Of a stretch of DNA of 64,000 nt, positions 25,836 to 33,956 are shown one piece after another; the stretch's first letter is position 1, and the number at the start of each line of letters is the position of its first letter. The position numbers and the translations under genes are program-made. Where the stretch lies: positions 4,402,001 through 4,466,000 of the forward strand of contig NZ_CP126981.1 of NCBI RefSeq assembly GCF_030252325.1, read 5' to 3'. The notes beneath the pieces were generated by a model, which ran no database searches, had not been told where the DNA came from, and saw only the letters and a program-made list of their open reading frames with translations. The DNA comes from Candidatus Mycobacterium wuenschmannii. GTDB lineage: Bacteria; Actinomycetota; Actinomycetes; Mycobacteriales; Mycobacteriaceae.

Positions 25836-26797
25836 ATACCACGCACATCCACCTCGGGCTGGCGCGCAACTCCGACTGGGCGTTCACGTCCGCGGTGGTG
25901 ATCATGGTGGTCGCGCTGCTGCTGCTGGCCGTCGAACTCGCCTACACCCGCAGCCGAAAGAGCGAGCGCGAACTGGTCGGCGTCGGGGCCGACAGCGCGG
26001 CCCCCGGCGTGGTGACCGAGGCGCCGCGACGCCCGCTCGACGAGCGGGTCGGTCGGGCCGGGCTGTTCCTGGTCTACGCCGGAATCGGGCTGCTGTTTCT
26101 CTGCATCGTGCTGCGCGGCCTGGCCACCCAGCGGGTGCCGTGGGGCAACATGTACGAATTCATCAACCTGACCTGCTTCTGCGGCCTGGTCGCGGGCGCA
26201 ATCGTGCTGCGCCGCCCGCAATATCGCCCGCTGTGGGTCTTCCTGCTGTTGCCGGTGCTGGTTCTGCTGACGGTGTCCGGGCGCTGGCTCTACACCAACG
26301 CCGCCCCGGTGATGCCCGCGCTGCAGTCCTACTGGCTGCCGATCCACGTGTCGGTGGTCAGCCTGGGCTCGGGTGTGTTCATGGTCGCCGGCGTGGCCAG
26401 CATCCTGTTCCTGCTGCGCACCTCCCGGCTCAGCGGGCCGGACACCCCGGGGACACTCGCCCGGTTGGTGCAGCGCCTGCCCGACGCGCAGACGCTGGAC
26501 CGCATCGCCTACCGGACCACGATCTTCGGGTTCCCGGTCTTCGGCTTCGGGGTGATCTTCGGCGCCATCTGGGCCGAAGAGGCCTGGGGCAGGTACTGGG
26601 GTTGGGACCCGAAGGAAACTGTGGCGTTCATCGCATGGGTGGTCTACGCCGCATACCTGCACGCACGGTCGACGGCGGGCTGGCGGGACCGGAAAGCGGC
26701 CTGGATCAACGTGGTTGGGTTCGTGGCCATGGTGTTCAACCTGTTCTTCGTCAATCTGGTGACCGTCGGCCTGCATTCCTACGCGGGAGTGGGATAA
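25832..26797 (+). CDS. ccsA: Cytochrome c biogenesis protein CcsA (haem lyase subunit)
   Basis: 321 residues, about eight membrane helices. The tryptophan-rich WWD-type haem-handling motif appears as WGRYWGWDPKET on the outer side, with conserved His in PIHVSVVSLGSG and GLHSYAG. It ligates haem to cytochrome c together with ResB. The GTG follows AAGGAG (25820-25825) and overlaps the resB stop. A stem-loop follows the stop, probably ending this operon. Confidence 0.95.
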   Translation: MNTTHIHLGLARNSDWAFTSAVVIMVVALLLLAVELAYTRSRKSERELVGVGADSAAPGVVTEAPRRPLDERVGRAGLFLVYAGIGLLFLCIVLRGLATQRVPWGNMYEFINLTCFCGLVAGAIVLRRPQYRPLWVFLLLPVLVLLTVSGRWLYTNAAPVMPALQSYWLPIHVSVVSLGSGVFMVAGVASILFLLRTSRLSGPDTPGTLARLVQRLPDAQTLDRIAYRTTIFGFPVFGFGVIFGAIWAEEAWGRYWGWDPKETVAFIAWVVYAAYLHARSTAGWRDRKAAWINVVGFVAMVFNLFFVNLVTVGLHSYAGVG

Positions 26798-26805
26798 CCG
26801 CAGCT

Positions 26806-26826
26806 CAGCGGCTTCTAAGGCCGCTG
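26806..26826 (+). terminator. Stem-loop after ccsA, candidate terminator
   Basis: CAGCGGC (26806-26812) pairs perfectly with GCCGCTG (26820-26826) around the 7-base loop TTCTAAG, nine bases after the ccsA stop. A short T-containing stretch follows, without a true U-tract, as is common in mycobacteria. Confidence 0.5.
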
Positions 26827-26897
26827 CGTTATGTTCGATTGAAAGATTGCTCGACTGCCGGAGACCTTCGAGCGTTGCAACGAGGGGATATTTCACC

Positions 26898-28181
26898 GTG
26901 TCTGACCATCCGACGCACGACGCGAATGCGGGACGTCGCGGAGACCATCCGACGACCGAGCTGCCGCCGCACGCGCCACCGCCGCCGCCGGCCGCCGAGC
27001 CGCAGACCCGGGCGTTCGCCGGATTCCGCACCGAGCGCCGCTTCGGCGAGACCCAGAACGCGCCGATGCCGGAGACCCGCGTCGAGCCGCGCGCTTGGGC
27101 GGAGACGCCGTACCAGGGGCTGCCCCGCGTCGTCGAGTCCGACGAGGCGCCGCGCCGGGTCTTCGGCAACTACGGGGGACCGCCGCCAGGCTTGCCGGCC
27201 GAGGCCGGATCGCAGCAGGCTCACCTGCCACCGTCGCGTTACCCGGAGCTGTCCACCAGCACCCTGCTGCGTCAGGTCAAGCCCGCGCCGTCGGAGGGTT
27301 GGCGTCGTTGGCTGTACAAGCTGTCGGGTCAGCTGATCAATGTCGGCGAGAGCCCGCGAACCATCCGCTACAACGACCTCACCGTCCAGGTGAATGCGCC
27401 GCTGCGCGGCTGCTACCGGATCGCGATGCTGTCGCTCAAGGGTGGGGTCGGCAAGACCACCATCACCGCGACGCTGGGCGCCACGTTCGCCTCGATCCGC
27501 GGCGACCGGGTGGTGGCCGTCGACGCCAACCCCGACCGCGGCACACTGAACCAGAAGGTGCCGCTGGAGACCCCGGCCACCGTGCGGCACCTGCTGCGCG
27601 ACGCCGAAGGCATTGAGCGCTACAGCGACGTCCGCAGCTACACCTCGCAGGGCCGCAGCCGGCTGGAAGTCCTTGCCTCAGAAAGTGATCCGGCGATGTC
27701 GGAGGCGTTCAGCGCCGAGGACTACGCGAAGACGCTGGACATACTCGAGCGGTTCTACGGCCTGGTGCTGACCGACTGTGGCACAGGGCTTTTGCACTCC
27801 GCGATGACGGCGGTGCTGGAAAAGGCCGACGCGCTGATCGTGGTCAGCTCGGGCTCCATCGACGGCGCCCGCAGCGCCTCGGCCACGCTCGACTGGCTGG
27901 ACGCCCACGGCCACGAAGAGCTGGTGAGCAATTCGATCGCGGTGATCAACGCGGTGCGGCCACGCTCCGGCAAGGTCGACATGCAGAAAGTGGTCGACCA
28001 CTTCTCGCGGCGTTGCCGCGCAGTCCGTTTGGTGCCGTTCGACCCGCACCTCGAAGAGGGCGCCGAGATCGATCTCGACATGCTGCGGCGCGACACCCGA
28101 GAAGCGCTCATCGAGCTGGCAGCCGTTGTCGCAGATGGCTTTCCGAACGATCAGCGTCGTTCGAACGAGCACTTCATCTAG
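26898..28181 (+). CDS. ParA/MinD-like ATPase with Pro-rich N-terminus (Rv0530-like, EspI-like architecture)
   Basis: 427 residues from GTG 26898. Residues 1 to about 115 are Pro/Ala/Gly-rich and disordered. The deviant Walker A LKGGVGKTT lies at 180-188, DANPDRGTL is the switch region, and TDCGTGL is Walker B. The order disordered region then MinD fold is that of the ESX regulator EspI and its relatives, but there is no ESX core gene here. It is conserved as Rv0530 after ccsA; its role is unknown, possibly positioning or energy sensing. Confidence 0.87.
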   Translation: MSDHPTHDANAGRRGDHPTTELPPHAPPPPPAAEPQTRAFAGFRTERRFGETQNAPMPETRVEPRAWAETPYQGLPRVVESDEAPRRVFGNYGGPPPGLPAEAGSQQAHLPPSRYPELSTSTLLRQVKPAPSEGWRRWLYKLSGQLINVGESPRTIRYNDLTVQVNAPLRGCYRIAMLSLKGGVGKTTITATLGATFASIRGDRVVAVDANPDRGTLNQKVPLETPATVRHLLRDAEGIERYSDVRSYTSQGRSRLEVLASESDPAMSEAFSAEDYAKTLDILERFYGLVLTDCGTGLLHSAMTAVLEKADALIVVSSGSIDGARSASATLDWLDAHGHEELVSNSIAVINAVRPRSGKVDMQKVVDHFSRRCRAVRLVPFDPHLEEGAEIDLDMLRRDTREALIELAAVVADGFPNDQRRSNEHFI

Positions 28182-28192
28182 CTAGCGCGGAG

Positions 28193-28354
28193 TCAGCGCG
28201 GGTTGTTGTCGCCGTGGCTCAATCGCCACAAGAAATCCGGATCGTCGTCGGGTCCGATGACACGACTCTTCGGTCGGTTGATCTGCGCGCGGGCCGCGCG
28301 CACGCCGAAGTACACCAGTGATCCGAGAAGGAAAACCAGGAGCAAGTACAGCAC
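28193..28354 (-). CDS. 53-residue single-helix membrane protein (Rv0530A-like)
   Basis: The GTG start is six bases after a strong AAGGAGG on the minus strand (complement of 28361-28367). The product begins MLYLLLVFLLGSLVYFGV, one membrane helix, followed by a basic patch (RAARAQINRPKSR) and an acidic, aromatic tail (GPDDDPDFLWRLSHGDNN). It is convergent with the ParA-like gene, 11 bases away. It matches the small gene I remember as Rv0530A. Function unknown. Confidence 0.85.
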   Translation of the reverse strand: MLYLLLVFLLGSLVYFGVRAARAQINRPKSRVIGPDDDPDFLWRLSHGDNNPR

Positions 28355-28401
28355 TCAACACCTCCTTGGTCTGAATATACGCGGCGACCTACGCTCGTAC
28401 G

Positions 28402-28710
28402 GTGTCAAACGGACAGAGCCCGGCCGGTCGCGCCGTCGTCAACGTTGTGCTGTACGTGGTCGCGCGGTTGGCGTTGGTGGCCGCTTTGACCGCGGTCATC
28501 TTCGGAATCGGGCGGGCGGTCGGGGTGCATGAGTTCCCGATCATCGTCGCGTTGCTGTTCGCGTTGGTGATCGCGATGCCGCTGGGCATGTGGCTCTTCG
28601 CGCCGCTGCGCCGACGGGCCACCGTCGGCCTCGAAGAGGCCACCGCGCGCCGCCGCCACGACCGCGAGCAGCTGCAAGCCCGGCTGCGAGGCGAGGAGCC
28701 GCCCGCCTAG
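28402..28710 (+). CDS. DUF4229 small membrane protein (Rv0531-like)
   Basis: 102 residues. Two membrane segments (about 14-37 and 45-66) are followed by a highly charged coiled-coil-like tail ([23 protein letters not shown]). This is the DUF4229 architecture and position next to menA. The stop overlaps that of menA in CTAG. Function unknown. Confidence 0.85.
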   Translation: MSNGQSPAGRAVVNVVLYVVARLALVAALTAVIFGIGRAVGVHEFPIIVALLFALVIAMPLGMWLFAPLRRRATVGLEEATARRRHDREQLQARLRGEEPPA

Positions 28711-29579
28711 CTCGTCCGCGCCAGGGCCGCGGCCACCAGGATCGACCAGACCAGCATCGTCAGGCCGGTGTCACGCAACACCGGTATCAGCGCGGGCCCG
28801 AGCTGCCCGGTCCGTACCGGCTTGGCCGCCCGCACCGCCAACGGCGTGGCGAGCAGGCCCGCCAAAGCCCACGGCGTGGCCGCGCTCAGAGCCAGCGTCG
28901 AGGCTGCGGCGACGCCCAGCAGCACCTGATAGAAGACGCGAGTTCCCTTGTCGCCCAACCGAACCGCCAGCGTGATCTTGCCGGACTCCGCATCGGTGGG
29001 AATGTCGCGCAGGTTGTTGGCCACCAGTACCGCCGACGACAGCGACCCCATCGCCACCGCCACGACCCCGCCGACCCAGTCGACCCGCAACGCCTGGACG
29101 AACTGGGTGCCCAACACCGCGATCAGACCGAAGAACAAGAACACCGCGACCTCGCCGAAGCCGGCGTAGCCGTAGGGCCGCGAACCGCCGGTGTACAGCC
29201 AGGCCCCGGCGATGCACAGCGCGCCGACCGCGATCAGCCACGGCGCGCTCGTCAGCGCGAGCGCCAATCCGGCGACCGCGCCGAAGGCCAGGCTCGCCAG
29301 CGCCACCGCCAGGACCGACCGCGGCGCCGCCAGCTTCGAGCCGACCAGGCGCAGCGGGCCGGCCCGGTTGTCGTCGGTGCCGCGGATGCCATCGGAGTAA
29401 TCGTTGGCGAAGTTGACCCCGACGATCAGCGCCAGCGCGACCGCCAAAGCCAGCAGCGCCTTCCACCAGACGAATCCGTGCAGCCAGGCGGCACCGCCGG
29501 TTCCGGCGATGACGGGGGCGATGGCGTTGGGGAGCGTGCGCGGTCGCGCACCGGCGATCCACTGGGCAAGGCTGGCCAC
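28707..29579 (-). CDS. menA: 1,4-dihydroxy-2-naphthoate octaprenyltransferase
   Basis: 290 residues, eight to nine membrane helices. The UbiA-type Asp motif [15 protein letters not shown] binds the polyprenyl diphosphate with Mg; a second Asp motif reads [14 protein letters not shown]. It attaches the prenyl chain to DHNA, giving demethylmenaquinone. GrcC1, encoded at 55807, may supply the prenyl chain and MenG methylates the product. In M. tuberculosis a PE_PGRS gene and fabH lie between Rv0531 and menA; here they are absent. Confidence 0.95.
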   Translation of the reverse strand: MASLAQWIAGARPRTLPNAIAPVIAGTGGAAWLHGFVWWKALLALAVALALIVGVNFANDYSDGIRGTDDNRAGPLRLVGSKLAAPRSVLAVALASLAFGAVAGLALALTSAPWLIAVGALCIAGAWLYTGGSRPYGYAGFGEVAVFLFFGLIAVLGTQFVQALRVDWVGGVVAVAMGSLSSAVLVANNLRDIPTDAESGKITLAVRLGDKGTRVFYQVLLGVAAASTLALSAATPWALAGLLATPLAVRAAKPVRTGQLGPALIPVLRDTGLTMLVWSILVAAALARTS

Positions 29580-29617
29580 CCGCTGATCGTTCCATGCCCG
29601 TGCACGACAATGTCTGA

Positions 29618-30391
29618 GTGCTGGGAGTGATCGGTGGTAGCGGGTTCTACGACTTCTTCGACGCTGACGCCCGCAGCGTCAGCCTGGACACCCCGTACGG
29701 TGCGCCCAGCGGCCCGGTGACGATCGGGTCGGTCGGCGACCACGAGGTGGCGTTCCTGCCGCGCCACGGCGTCGACCATCGCTTCCCGGCGCACAAGGTG
29801 CCCTACCGGGCCAACCTCTGGGCGCTGCGCGCGCTCGGGGTCCGACGGATCTTCGCGCCGTGCGCGGTCGGCAGCCTGACCACCGATCACGGCCCGGGCG
29901 CCGTGGTGGTGCCCGATCAACTGGTCGACCGCACCCGGCACCGCGCCGACACCTACTTCGACTCCGGCGCCGCGCACGTGGCCTTCGCCGACCCGTACTG
30001 CCCGACGCTGCGCGCCGCGGCCAACGGCCTGCCCGACGTCGTCGACGGCGGCACCATGGTCGTCATCGAGGGGCCGCGGTTTTCCACCCGCGCCGAGAGC
30101 CAGTGGTTCGCCTCGGCCGGCTTCACCCTGATCAACATGACCGGCTACCCCGAGGCCGTGCTCGCGCGTGAACTCGAAATCTGCTATGCAGCAATTGCTT
30201 TGGTAACCGACCTGGACGCCGGAATCGAGTCGGGCGCCGGCGTCACGATGGAGAATGTCGTCGAGGAATTCGCCAGAAACATCGAGCCGTTCAAGAAGCT
30301 GATCCGCGATGCCATCGGCCGGGTCGGTCTCGACCACACGTGTCAGGACTGCCTGCCGCACACCGGGGCGCCGTCGCCGTTCGACGGATAG
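29618..30391 (+). CDS. mtnP: S-methyl-5'-thioadenosine phosphorylase
   Basis: 257 residues. It phosphorolyses methylthioadenosine in methionine salvage (Rv0535 family). [11 protein letters not shown] at the start is the phosphate loop, [20 protein letters not shown] is diagnostic of the MTAP branch, and [11 protein letters not shown] with [19 protein letters not shown] makes the substrate site. MTAP rather than purine nucleoside phosphorylase is supported by MTGYPE. The gene is divergent from menA with 38 bases between starts. Confidence 0.92.
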   Translation: MLGVIGGSGFYDFFDADARSVSLDTPYGAPSGPVTIGSVGDHEVAFLPRHGVDHRFPAHKVPYRANLWALRALGVRRIFAPCAVGSLTTDHGPGAVVVPDQLVDRTRHRADTYFDSGAAHVAFADPYCPTLRAAANGLPDVVDGGTMVVIEGPRFSTRAESQWFASAGFTLINMTGYPEAVLARELEICYAAIALVTDLDAGIESGAGVTMENVVEEFARNIEPFKKLIRDAIGRVGLDHTCQDCLPHTGAPSPFDG

Positions 30392-30392
30392 C

Positions 30393-32123
30393 TCAGCCGG
30401 TCTTGGCCTCGGGCTGGCCGGGCACCCGGCCCCGTCGCAGCGTGTCGATCAGCTCGCGGTACGGCCCGACCAGGTAAACGGTGTCGTCGGCGTGCAGGCG
30501 GGCGTCGCGGCGCGGGTGCAACTTGAGCAGCCCGTTGGATGTCACGATCGCGATGACCCGGGCCTGGGTGGACAGCTCGAACATCCGCAGTCCGTCCAGC
30601 TCGCTGCCAGCGGCCACCTGCATGCCGCCGACCACGAACGAGCTCTGGCCCACCGAGAAGGTGCTCAGCACCTGCAGGCCTATCGCGGCGCCGATGAAAT
30701 ACGGCACCGCCAGTTCGACCGTGGAGCGGACGTTCTCGAAGCCGAACCGCTGCGCGACCGCGAAGCCCAGTGTCCGGTCGTACACGCGCAGCACCAGCGG
30801 AATGGAGGTCCAGTGCTCGCGGGTCGCGGTCTTCTTGCCGAGCATCTCGGTCAGCACGATGCCGGTCTCGATGTTGATCATGTCGTCGCGGGTCAGCACC
30901 GCCACCGCGCGGGCGCGGTCGACGCGGGCCGCCTGCAGGGTCTGGCGCAGCGTCGCGTCACCGAAGATCACCGGCACGTCGAGGGCGCGGACCGCGGACA
31001 GGTAGCGGTTCTCCTCGTCCTGCTCGATCACCGCGACGTCGTGGCCGGCGCTGGTCAGCTCCTGGATCACCCGCATGCCCAGGTTGCTGAGCCCGACCAC
31101 CACCATGTGGTTGCGCAGATGCCCGACCCGTGGCCGCGCCGAGGCGAAAACGAAACGGCGCGAGAGCAATACGTCTGCGACGAACGACACCAGCAGCGCA
31201 GTGGTGGTCACGCCGCTGAACATCAACAGTGTCGAGAACGTACGCAACCAGGTCGGCTGATTGACGAAGCTGAAATCCCCGTAACCGGTCGTCGTCATGG
31301 TCTCGATGGTGAAGTAGAACGCGTCGACCCAACCCATCTTGGGCGGCGGACGATAGCCGAACCGGAGCACGAAGGTGGCGGCGACCAACACAGTCAACGT
31401 CGCGCCGACGACGGGATAGAACGTCGGGTTGAAGTCGTTGACCACGCCGCGGACGATGTCGCCCGCCCGCCGGTACCATGTCCGCCGCGCCCTCGACCGC
31501 GACTTCTTCGGGACCCGGATGCCCTGGGCCGCCAATTCGTCGGCGGTGCCGATCATCATCGTCCAGTCGCCGGCATGCACCCGGCGGTCGCGACCGGGGC
31601 AGATCTCCATCTCGCCCGGGTCGGGGGAGTCGTCGCCGTGGATGACGGCCACCGGCGCCAGGTCGCCGTAGAGTTCGCGCAGCGTCGCCTCGCGGGAGGC
31701 GGTCGTGCCGGAGACGACGAAGCTCAGTCCGGCGGCGTCGAAGTCGTGGGTGTCCTGCGACAGGCAGGCCTCGACCACCGCGGGCGCGGCGAGGTCCGCG
31801 ACGTCGAGGATCGCGCCCGGGCCGTTGTCGTTGGCGACGGCCTCACGCAGCACATCGTTGGCGACTCGCGACACGACGCGGACGTTCGGGTTGGCTTTCC
31901 TTGCCAGCAGAGCGATTTCGAGGTTGACGGCGTCGTCGTCGCCGGCGCAGACGACGGCCAGCGCGTGCGAGACCTCGGCCAAGGTGAGCTCGCGGGCCAC
32001 CCCGGCCTCGGAGGCGTCCTTGCTGAGCAGCCGGACCACCGTCGCGCCGGCGTTCTTCAGCTCGTCGGCGATCGTCGTCGCCAGCGCATCGTCACCGCTG
32101 ACAATGATGTGGCGTTCCATCAT
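30393..32123 (-). CDS. Potassium channel with RCK domains on both sides of the pore
   Basis: 576 residues from ATG 32123; a GTG at 32126 is one codon earlier. Residues 1 to about 130 form a TrkA-N/RCK-like fold (HIIVSGDDALATTIADEL). A two-helix pore lies at about 238-318 with selectivity filter TTTGYGD (about 277-283). A second RCK_N (MVVVGLSNLGMRVIQEL) starts near 335, and an RCK_C-like end follows (LHADDTVYLVGP). The order RCK-pore-RCK-RCK_C is uncommon. I do not remember a counterpart at this place in M. tuberculosis. It gates K+ by nucleotide or ion binding, inferred. Confidence 0.88.
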   Translation of the reverse strand: MMERHIIVSGDDALATTIADELKNAGATVVRLLSKDASEAGVARELTLAEVSHALAVVCAGDDDAVNLEIALLARKANPNVRVVSRVANDVLREAVANDNGPGAILDVADLAAPAVVEACLSQDTHDFDAAGLSFVVSGTTASREATLRELYGDLAPVAVIHGDDSPDPGEMEICPGRDRRVHAGDWTMMIGTADELAAQGIRVPKKSRSRARRTWYRRAGDIVRGVVNDFNPTFYPVVGATLTVLVAATFVLRFGYRPPPKMGWVDAFYFTIETMTTTGYGDFSFVNQPTWLRTFSTLLMFSGVTTTALLVSFVADVLLSRRFVFASARPRVGHLRNHMVVVGLSNLGMRVIQELTSAGHDVAVIEQDEENRYLSAVRALDVPVIFGDATLRQTLQAARVDRARAVAVLTRDDMINIETGIVLTEMLGKKTATREHWTSIPLVLRVYDRTLGFAVAQRFGFENVRSTVELAVPYFIGAAIGLQVLSTFSVGQSSFVVGGMQVAAGSELDGLRMFELSTQARVIAIVTSNGLLKLHPRRDARLHADDTVYLVGPYRELIDTLRRGRVPGQPEAKTG

Positions 32124-32156
32124 CACGCCGTGCCTGCGGGCTGCTTCACCAGGGCA

Positions 32157-33278
32157 TTATCGCATCCGGGGCGGCTCGGCCAGCCTTATCAGCGCCGCCC
32201 GGTCGACCTTGCCGATGCCCCGCAACGGCAGGGCGTCGACGAACAGCAGGTCGCGCGGCGCCGCCGTGTGGTCCAACGTCTGGACCAGGTGGGCGCGCAA
32301 CTCCTCGAGCGCGGGCGCGGCGAAACCGTCGGCCAGCACGACCGCCGCCACCACGCGCTGGCCCAACCGGTCGTCGGGCAGCCCGAACACCGCGCAGTCG
32401 GCCACCGCCGGGTGAGTCCGCAGCGCGGCCTCGACCGGTTGCGGCAGCACCGTCAACCCGCCGGTGCTGATCGCGTCGTCGACCCGGCCGAGCACGCTGA
32501 GCACTCCCGAATCGTCAACGGCGCCAAGGTCGTCGGTGCGAAACCAGCCGGCCTCGGCGAACGGGTCGGGGGTGGGCGGATTGCGGTAGCCGTTGGCCAG
32601 CGTCGGGCCGCCGAGCACGATCCGGCCGTCGTCCAGGCGGAGGCGGACGCCGTCGAGGGGGACGCCGTCGTACACGCAGCCACCTGCGGTCTCGCTCATC
32701 CCGTAGGTGCGGACCACGTTGAGGCCCGCGGTGGCCGCGGCGTCGAGCACCGGCCGCGGCGCCGGGCCGCCGCCGAGCAGCACGGCGTCCAGGCCGGCCA
32801 ACGCCGCGGTGGCGGCGGGGTCGTGCAGGGCCTTGGCCAACTGCGTGGCGACCAGCGAGGTGTAGCGCCGGCCGGGGCCGAGTTGGTCTACGGCAGAAGG
32901 CAATTGGCCGACGTCGAAGCCGGCCGACACGTCCAGCTCGACCGGCGTCGTGCCGCCCACCAAGCTGCGCACCAACACCTGCAGCCCGGCGATGTGCTGC
33001 GACGGCAGCGCCAGCAGCCAGCGACCCGGTCCGCCTAGGCGGTCGTGGGTGGCCCGTGCGCTGGCGGTCAGCGCGGCGGCGGTCAGCAGCGCGCCCTTGG
33101 GTGTCCCGGTGGTGCCCGACGTCGTCGCGACCAGCGCCACGTCGTCGTCGATCGGTTCGCCGACCCGCAGGGCCGCGAGGTCGGTGCCGTCGGTGACCGG
33201 AAGCAGCGCGGGGGAGCGGCCGTGCAGAACGTCGTCCAGGGCGGCCAGCAGCGGGCCGGCGGGGGATCCCGGCGTCAC
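32157..33278 (-). CDS. menE: O-succinylbenzoate-CoA ligase
   Basis: 373 residues, the compact mycobacterial form of an AMP-forming ligase. The P-loop TTSGTTGTPKGALLT lies at about 52-66, YGMSETAGG is the A5 motif, and the C-terminal lysine is in RGIGKVDRAAL. It activates O-succinylbenzoate with CoA for MenB. The GTG at 33278 is the only plausible local start. It follows the DUF3349 gene by 20 bases and is read in the same direction as pitA and menB. Confidence 0.93.
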   Translation of the reverse strand: MTPGSPAGPLLAALDDVLHGRSPALLPVTDGTDLAALRVGEPIDDDVALVATTSGTTGTPKGALLTAAALTASARATHDRLGGPGRWLLALPSQHIAGLQVLVRSLVGGTTPVELDVSAGFDVGQLPSAVDQLGPGRRYTSLVATQLAKALHDPAATAALAGLDAVLLGGGPAPRPVLDAAATAGLNVVRTYGMSETAGGCVYDGVPLDGVRLRLDDGRIVLGGPTLANGYRNPPTPDPFAEAGWFRTDDLGAVDDSGVLSVLGRVDDAISTGGLTVLPQPVEAALRTHPAVADCAVFGLPDDRLGQRVVAAVVLADGFAAPALEELRAHLVQTLDHTAAPRDLLFVDALPLRGIGKVDRAALIRLAEPPRMR

Positions 33279-33298
33279 GGCGAACGCCCGCAGGACGG

Positions 33299-33601
33299 CT
33301 ATACGGTGTCCTCGCCGTCGCGGGCGTCTTCCAGCGGCCAGCCCTTGGCGGCCAGCCGCGCGCGGACCCGTTCGACGTCGTTGGGCGCCGGCAACTCGTC
33401 GGTGATCTGGGTGATCAGCACACCGATGTCGACGTGATCGAAGTCGCCGCGGGCGATCAGTTCACGCGCCACCAGCTTGACCTCGTCGTTGCTCAGCCGG
33501 CGCGACAGCAGGGCCAGCACCGGCGCGTAGTCGGTCGGTGGGATGCCCTCCGGGTAGCCCGCGCGCAGCCACGCGACCACCGAGTTCAGGAATCGGTTCA
33601 C
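33299..33601 (-). CDS. DUF3349 protein (Rv0543c-like)
   Basis: 100 residues, all helical and acidic at the C-terminus. The sequence RAGYPEGIPPTDYAPVLALLSRRLS is the family signature of DUF3349, small actinobacterial proteins with solved structures but no known role. It sits between pitA and menE as in M. tuberculosis. Confidence 0.87.
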   Translation of the reverse strand: MNRFLNSVVAWLRAGYPEGIPPTDYAPVLALLSRRLSNDEVKLVARELIARGDFDHVDIGVLITQITDELPAPNDVERVRARLAAKGWPLEDARDGEDTV

Positions 33602-33662
33602 GGTCAGTGCACTTCCCCCGCCGGACTGTCGCTACGCCTACATACGGAATGAGATTCCGATG

Positions 33663-33956
33663 CTACGCGGGCTTGGCTCCGAGAACGTAGAGGCCGGTCC
33701 AGGCGCCGAGGGCGTCGCGCGCGATGTAGAGCACCCCGACGGCGACGGCGACCGCGACCAACCCGTACAGCGCGTAGCTGACGGCGGTAAGCGCCGGGTT
33801 CTTGGTGGCCACGGCGGCTCCGTCGGAGCCCTGGACACCGGCGCCGGCGGCGCCGATGCGGACCGCGAGCGCGAACAGCGCGGGCAGTCCACTGCCCAAC
33901 AGCAGGCCGAACGTCAGGATCTTCAGTGAGGCTTCGTAGTTGAACCAGTGGGTCAC
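33663..33956 (-). CDS. Small membrane protein after pitA (Rv0544c-like)
   Basis: 97 residues. Two hydrophobic segments, about 15-33 (FGLLLGSGLPALFALAV) and 63-80 (VAVAVAVGVLYIARDAL), lie around a short external loop. The GTG overlaps the pitA stop (GTGA), so it is coupled to pitA and may be an accessory subunit; that is inference. It is conserved next to pitA in mycobacteria. Confidence 0.82.
   Translation of the reverse strand: MTHWFNYEASLKILTFGLLLGSGLPALFALAVRIGAAGAGVQGSDGAAVATKNPALTAVSYALYGLVAVAVAVGVLYIARDALGAWTGLYVLGAKPA

Noticed and set aside
30309..33038. 909-codon open frame on the plus strand across the potassium channel and menE
   Set aside because: Low-complexity His/Gln/Arg/Asp translation and overlap with two well-supported minus-strand genes.
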